Assembly: GCA_036003885.1 (NCBI GenBank)
Contig: DASYSA010000002.1
Span: 1-8,674, forward strand
From: DASYSA01 sp036003885
GTDB taxonomy: Bacteria > Acidobacteriota > Blastocatellia > UBA7656
Length of the DNA: 8,674 nucleotides
Reading direction: 5' to 3'
Both the position numbers and the translations under genes were made by a program. Below are positions 4,555 through 8,674 of the stretch, one piece after another. Every line of letters begins with the position of its first letter. The stretch's first letter is position 1. The notes under the pieces were generated by a model. The model did no database searches and was not told the DNA's origin. It was given only the letters and a program-made list of their open reading frames with translations.

Positions 4555-4908
4555 GTGGAAGCATTATATCGCTACCCTCGAGGTGTCGTGGGGTTCGCAT
4601 TCCTTCTCCTGAGGATCGCCGCCGGCATCCTCTTGCTAGCGAATGAGTGTTCTGAAATTTTCAGGAATCCAAATACAGGGTTGCTCATTCGCCTTCTTGT
4701 TGGCCTCGGCTTGTGTTTCGGGCTTTTTACATCTTTTCTCGGAATCATCGCGGCTGTTCTTAGCCTCTGGGTTCTGTTCTGGGCGCACACCAACCCGTCG
4801 CTTGTTCAAGTCGCAACATTGATCCTCGGCGTAGCCATCGTTATTCTCGGTCCAGGAGCATATTCCGTAGATGCCCTTCTTTTTGGTCGACGACGAGTGA
4901 TCCTTTGA
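4555..4908 (+). CDS. DoxX-like small integral membrane protein
   Basis: Predicted inner-membrane protein of 117 residues with four hydrophobic helices at about 11-29, 41-59, 60-77 and 83-101. The ending GPGAYSVDALLFGRR is characteristic of DoxX-type proteins. The first helix FLLLRIAAGILLL also fits the family, whose biochemical role is mostly unclear (some members are linked to quinone or thiosulfate metabolism). The start is taken as GTG 4555, because TATAAT lies directly upstream and the protein begins sensibly there; GTG 4551 is out of frame. It is the first plus-strand gene of the divergent pair and lies 107 bases before the kinase ATG used here, so the two could share a transcript. A link to kinase sensing or a target role for the regulator is inference. 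Confidence 0.75.
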   Translation: MEALYRYPRGVVGFAFLLLRIAAGILLLANECSEIFRNPNTGLLIRLLVGLGLCFGLFTSFLGIIAAVLSLWVLFWAHTNPSLVQVATLILGVAIVILGPGAYSVDALLFGRRRVIL

Positions 4909-5015
4909 CAGATCACATGGGGGCATGATGACTGTGGTCCGTCGTCTCGTTGCGGTCTGTTATGTACGCCGAAAGTCAGAATTCGGGATATATATCTCGC
5001 CATAGCGTACCCTCC

Positions 5016-8000
5016 ATGCCTCGGAGAGTCGCCTTTCGCTTCAAGGACTGTGGAGTAATAATTTGCGTTGTAGCGATTGCTTCACTAGCGTGCACCGAGG
5101 CCTTCGGTATAGCCGCTGATCGAAACATCAAACAGATGCGCCATGCGTCGTGGAATGAGGCTTCGGGTCTCAGCGGCGTTGTGTACTCGCTTGCACAAAC
5201 CACAGATGGATTTCTCTGGATTGGCACCTCCACAGGTCTCTATCGTTTCGACGGGGTGAAGTTTGAACCATTCCTCGAACTGGCGGGGGATCACCCAATC
5301 CTGGAGGTTCTCGCACTTCTTCCCGACAGCGATGGAGGTCTCTGGGTCGGCTATCGTAACGGCGTTGCCTTCTTAAAGCAGGAAAAGGCCTCTTTTTATA
5401 CCGAGCAGCAAGGACTGCCTTACGGGCGCGTGAGTAGTCTCGCGCAGACACAGGACGGCGCAATCTGGGCGGCGGTCACGTTGTCAAGTGGAGGGAAAGT
5501 GCAAGGTGGCCAAAATCCTCTGGCGGGGCTGGCTCGCTTCTCTAACGGCGGTTGGGAGAGGATCGGGCTCAATTGGAATTACCCCGCCAATTCAGCTGAA
5601 AGAGTTCTCGTCGATGGTGCCGGCACCTTGTGGGTAACAGGCGGACAGTCGGTTCATTTCCTTCTTCGTGGGAGTCGAAGATTTCAGCAAACCGCGGTCA
5701 AGGTCAGCACATGGACTGAAGTCTGCACAGGGATAGATAGCTCGGTATGGATCGCTGACTCGAGTGCTCACACTCTTTTCAATTTCCGGAAATCATCTGG
5801 GGTGGACTACGTTTCGGTAACGGCAGATCCGCTACAGGATATAAATTCGATCCGTTTTGACAGCGCCCACTCTCTCTGGCTTGCAACAGGTCACGGCTTG
5901 TATCGCATTCTCTCCACCTCGATCGGCACTTTACCAAAGCAAACAAGAAAAGAGGCCGAGAAGGACCAGTTTCTGACTGCAGATGGTCTCTCCGGCCGTG
6001 AGGTCAAGGCGGTCCTTGAAGATCGAGAGGGAAACATCTGGGTCGGAACAAATAACGGACTCGACAGATTTAGCGATCGCAGCGTCACGCAGTTCACCAT
6101 AGGCCATGCTGCGTCAGACCTTATCGCCGGACCACATTCTGAGGTATGGGCCAGTCAGTTTGAGGCCTCCCCCTATCTGATCCCTTTGCACGATTGCAAG
6201 CCATACCTCCTTCGCAACTGGTTCACTCGCAGTTTTTACATGGATCGAACAGGCACACTTTGGGCAGCGATGCAGTCAGATCCGATGAGATGGGAGAGCC
6301 GGGCACTCTGGAAGGACCAAAACGGCAGAATAGAGAGGGTGCCATCTCCCCCGGATATCAAAGGCCCTCTTATCGATGGGATCGTTGGCGACGCCACCGG
6401 ACGCCTATGGATGACCATAAGAGGCTATGGTGAGTACACCCTACAGGGTCGCAAATGGGAGAGGATTCCCGTCTTCACAGGAAAAGATCATGACCTCTCT
6501 CCGGATGCTCAGTTCGTCGACGCAGTTGGACGCGCATGGCTCGTATACTATTCTCGCAACACTGTCGTCATGATCGATGGCGTCAAGCGCACCTTCTTTA
6601 CTGCTGACAACGGACTTGACCTGGGAAGTCCGATCGTGGGATGGGCGTCCGGCACACAGGTGTGGATCTCTGGGACAAGAGGGCTTGGTTTCTTCGATGG
6701 AGAGCGTTTCCAAAATATCCGCGCTTCGGATGGTTCGCTATTCGGAAATGTAAGCGCGATTATTCCCACTGAGCGCGACGGTCTCTGGCTCAAGGGGCCG
6801 GAAGGCGTTATACAGATACCGCAGGACGAACTGGTAGATTTCTTTCACGGTCATACCCATGCAGTACGGTATCGGATCTTCGATGGTGCCACTGACTTTG
6901 TAGCGCCACTGGCGCGTTTCGGCCCGGCTTCATCCGGCACAGATGCAGTGCGAAGTGGCGACGGCAAGCTGTGGTTCAGTGTGTCCACCGGGGTTGCCAT
7001 GATCGATCCGACTCACCTTGCAAAGAATGACCAGCCGCCGCCTGTCATCATTCGGAGCTTGACTGCAAATGGTCGAATCTATTCGATCTATCATGATCTA
7101 AGTCTCCCAAAGTCCACACGTGAAATTTCACTGGACTATACGGCGCTAAGCCTCACCTTATCTGAGCGGAATCGTTTCCGTTACCAGCTCTTGGGCGTGG
7201 ACAAGGAATGGAGAGACGTCGGAACGCGCAGGCAAGCCTTCTACACCAATCTCGCGCCCGGAACCTACACCTTCAAAGTCATCGCGGCAAACAACGATGG
7301 CGTGTGGAACGAAACGGGAGCCTCAATAACATTCAGAATACAGCCGACGTTCTTCCAGACGATCTGGTTTCGAACACTTGCCCTGCTACTTCTTGCCACT
7401 TTCGTTTGGTTGTTTTTTCTTGCGCATCTTCGGCGATCCAACGAGCGAATTGAAGCTCGACTCGGAGAACGTCTGATGGAGCGCGACCGGATCGCTCGTG
7501 AACTTCACGATACTCTTCTTCAGGGATTTCAAATGCTGGTGCTGCGATTTCAAGTGATTACTGACTCGATCTCACCGGAGAATCCTGCAAGAGGTTTGCT
7601 GGAGGATAGTTTGTCTCGTGCCGAGCGGACATTGCAGGAGGGACGCGATAAGGTAGTTGCACTTCGATCAGAAACCGAATCTGGTAATGATCTCGCGGTA
7701 GAGCTCGCCCAATTCGGTCGCGAATTGAGTCCAGGGAGCCAAACGACATTTCGGTTCACAGTGGAAGGTAATCCAAGGCAAATCCATCCCGTCGTTTATG
7801 AAGAAATTCTGATGATTGCACGTGAGGCGATAGCGAACTCGTTCCGCCACGCAAGCGCTACCGCGATTGAATGCGTAATTCAATTTGCGCCGCGGTACTT
7901 CCTATTCGTGTGCACGGACAATGGGTGCGGTATTCCCTATAAGGTGCTGGAGACCAAGAGTAAAGATGGACACTGGGGCTTACTGGGTATGGAGGAGCGA

Positions 8001-8144
8001 GCCAGGAAAATTGGTGCGGTCCTTCATATCAACCGCGGCGACACAAGCGGGACCAGAATTAGGTTGAAATTGAGGGCCGGTATCGCCTACGCCGCGAATT
8101 CCCGCTCAAGAGTTCTGGGCTTCTTTAATCATCGACGGCGTTGA
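5016..8144 (+). CDS. Membrane sensor histidine kinase with two-component regulator propellers, Y_Y_Y, HisKA_3 and HATPase_c
   Basis: About 1042 residues from ATG 5016; upstream in-frame starts at 4962 (ATG) and 4950 (TTG) would add 18 or 22 residues, and none has a good ribosome binding site. I chose 5016 because it gives a normal Sec signal: MPRRVAFRFKD, then a hydrophobic core (about 12-27). Extracytoplasmic residues 38-668 contain about 14 Reg_prop-type strands such as DGFLWIGTSTGLYRF, GNIWVGTNNGLDRF and DGKLWFSVSTGV, consistent with two seven-bladed propellers. A Y_Y_Y domain follows (about 713-776, ending near GTYTFKVIAANNDGVW), then one membrane helix (782-804). HisKA_3 has phosphoacceptor His831 in ARELHDTLLQGFQ. 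HATPase_c shows the N-box REAIANSFRHA (Asn941), the G1 box TDNGCGI (Asp968) and the G2 region HWGLLGMEERA. There is no receiver or DNA-binding domain, so it needs a separate partner, likely the regulator at 3807-4436. Related sensors often detect carbohydrates, but the ligand here is unknown. Confidence 0.95.
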   Translation: MPRRVAFRFKDCGVIICVVAIASLACTEAFGIAADRNIKQMRHASWNEASGLSGVVYSLAQTTDGFLWIGTSTGLYRFDGVKFEPFLELAGDHPILEVLALLPDSDGGLWVGYRNGVAFLKQEKASFYTEQQGLPYGRVSSLAQTQDGAIWAAVTLSSGGKVQGGQNPLAGLARFSNGGWERIGLNWNYPANSAERVLVDGAGTLWVTGGQSVHFLLRGSRRFQQTAVKVSTWTEVCTGIDSSVWIADSSAHTLFNFRKSSGVDYVSVTADPLQDINSIRFDSAHSLWLATGHGLYRILSTSIGTLPKQTRKEAEKDQFLTADGLSGREVKAVLEDREGNIWVGTNNGLDRFSDRSVTQFTIGHAASDLIAGPHSEVWASQFEASPYLIPLHDCKPYLLRNWFTRSFYMDRTGTLWAAMQSDPMRWESRALWKDQNGRIERVPSPPDIKGPLIDGIVGDATGRLWMTIRGYGEYTLQGRKWERIPVFTGKDHDLSPDAQFVDAVGRAWLVYYSRNTVVMIDGVKRTFFTADNGLDLGSPIVGWASGTQVWISGTRGLGFFDGERFQNIRASDGSLFGNVSAIIPTERDGLWLKGPEGVIQIPQDELVDFFHGHTHAVRYRIFDGATDFVAPLARFGPASSGTDAVRSGDGKLWFSVSTGVAMIDPTHLAKNDQPPPVIIRSLTANGRIYSIYHDLSLPKSTREISLDYTALSLTLSERNRFRYQLLGVDKEWRDVGTRRQAFYTNLAPGTYTFKVIAANNDGVWNETGASITFRIQPTFFQTIWFRTLALLLLATFVWLFFLAHLRRSNERIEARLGERLMERDRIARELHDTLLQGFQMLVLRFQVITDSISPENPARGLLEDSLSRAERTLQEGRDKVVALRSETESGNDLAVELAQFGRELSPGSQTTFRFTVEGNPRQIHPVVYEEILMIAREAIANSFRHASATAIECVIQFAPRYFLFVCTDNGCGIPYKVLETKSKDGHWGLLGMEERARKIGAVLHINRGDTSGTRIRLKLRAGIAYAANSRSRVLGFFNHRRR

Positions 8145-8480
8145 TTTTCACCTGCGAAAGTCTCCCGCCACTCTAGAGACGCATGGAGTTCAATAACGTG
8201 CGAAGTTTCCAGGCGATCTGTCCGCGAACTTAGTGTGAAAACAAAGGCCCGGAATCGAGGCTGGCTCCATTTGCCAATCGGGAAAACCGCAGACTCTTGC
8301 TCGTACTTTCGGCAAGGCGTGGCTTCCAAATTGCACCTGCGGCAAAAAGATGTTTCCAATTTCCCCGTACCGGGAATTCGGAGCTATCAAGAAAGGGCGC
8401 TTTTTGAAATTGTCACGGCAAGGTATTGCTTCCTATCGCGGCAACCATTTGGGTAAAGTCACAGCATGCACCACCACAGC
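8145..8480. other. Gene-free spacer after the sensor kinase
   Basis: No supported gene. A plus-strand frame from GTG 8235 to a stop at 8454-8456 (73 residues) has no ribosome binding site or recognisable motif. Short symmetries are present (CTCTAGAG at 8171-8178; TTCCC...GGGAA around 8361-8376), but none forms a convincing terminator for the kinase gene. Confidence 0.4.
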
Positions 8481-8640
8481 AGCATGGCGCTGGTCTTGTA
8501 GTGTTGTTAGCGAGCAGCAATGGTAATGCTGGTTATTGGTGATTGCTTCAAGCTGATTTCAGCATGGCGCTGGTCTTGTAGTGTTGTTAGCGAGCAGCAA
8601 TGGTAATGCTGGTTATTGGTGATTGCTTCAAGCTGATTTC
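8481..8640. repeat. Perfect tandem duplication of an 80-base unit
   Basis: Bases 8481-8560 and 8561-8640 are identical, each starting AGCATGGCGCTGGTCTTG and ending AAGCTGATTTC. Within each unit AGCAAT (8516-8521 in the first) and ATTGCT (8542-8547) form an inverted repeat. The unit length is not a multiple of three, so a change in copy number would shift any reading frame, which argues against coding. The bases after it (8641-8674) show nothing recognisable. Confidence 0.95.
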
Positions 8641-8674
8641 ACCACGAGCGCATACATAGATATCTTTTTCGGAT

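Noticed and set aside
4905..4933. Perfect TTGACA (4905-4910) as a promoter for the sensor kinase
   Set aside because: No acceptable -10 box lies 16-18 bases downstream (ATGACT or GATGAC at best), so the hexamer alone is not enough.
5058..5094. Lipoprotein signal (IASLAC) in the kinase N-terminus
   Set aside because: The residue three places before the Cys is Ser rather than the usual Leu/Val/Ile, and a normal Sec signal anchor explains the segment better.
8387..8407. Intrinsic terminator for the kinase gene at AAAGGGCGCTTTTT
   Set aside because: The strict stem is only four base pairs and the extended pairing needs a bulge, so it is not convincing, and it lies about 240 bases past the stop codon.
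8235..8456. Plus-strand frame of 73 codons after the kinase
   Set aside because: GTG start without a ribosome binding site, no motif, and no codon pattern that sets it apart from the neighbouring frames.
8481..8640. CRISPR array
   Set aside because: The two 80-base copies are directly adjacent with no spacer between them, and no cas gene is present.

Overview
The window looks like accessory chromosomal DNA of a soil bacterium, most probably an Acidobacteriota member. This is inference from gene style, not from a marker gene. The grounds are a very large propeller/Y_Y_Y sensor kinase, a NarL-type partner regulator, a free-standing HisKA-domain protein and mid-range base composition. Genes are sparse, and the spaces between them hold many repeats, inverted repeats and gene fragments.

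Left part (1-1020). A small minus-strand gene (255-602) encodes a histidine-kinase dimerisation/phosphoacceptor domain with no ATPase domain. It is followed by a spacer with 7-base repeats in opposite orientations (721-892). Next comes a tRNA-Gln(CUG) gene (945-1018) with a well-formed promoter at 902-930. Directly after the tRNA lies a cluster of five copies of a 16-17 base motif, two pairs of which are spaced exactly 27 bases apart. It could be the remains of a mobile-element end.

Middle part (1300-3400). A divergent group II truncated haemoglobin (1442-1909) overlaps by 8 bases a 72-residue gene of unknown function with a strong ribosome binding site. After that come an acidic open frame with no start (2117-2341) and a minus-strand fragment that may derive from a DUF302-type protein (2298-2495). 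A long inverted repeat (2581-2630) then sits just past the 3' end of an intact alpha/beta hydrolase gene (2664-3386, minus).

Right part (3800-8674). A signalling module is laid out divergently. A NarL/FixJ response regulator (3807-4436) is on the minus strand. On the plus strand are a DoxX-like four-helix membrane protein (4555-4908) and a sensor kinase of about 1042 residues (5016-8144). The kinase has a signal peptide, about 14 propeller blades, a Y_Y_Y domain, one membrane helix, HisKA_3 and HATPase_c. The likely scheme is that the kinase senses an extracytoplasmic ligand and phosphorylates Asp59 of the regulator, which then acts on local promoters. The divergent intergenic region carries two inverted repeats that could be its operators. 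The window ends with a gene-free stretch containing a perfect 80-base tandem duplication (8481-8640).

I did not find a clear new defence or mobile system. The most distinctive items are the kinase-less HisKA protein, the tRNA-adjacent repeat cluster, the globin with its overlapping partner gene, and the 80-base duplication.
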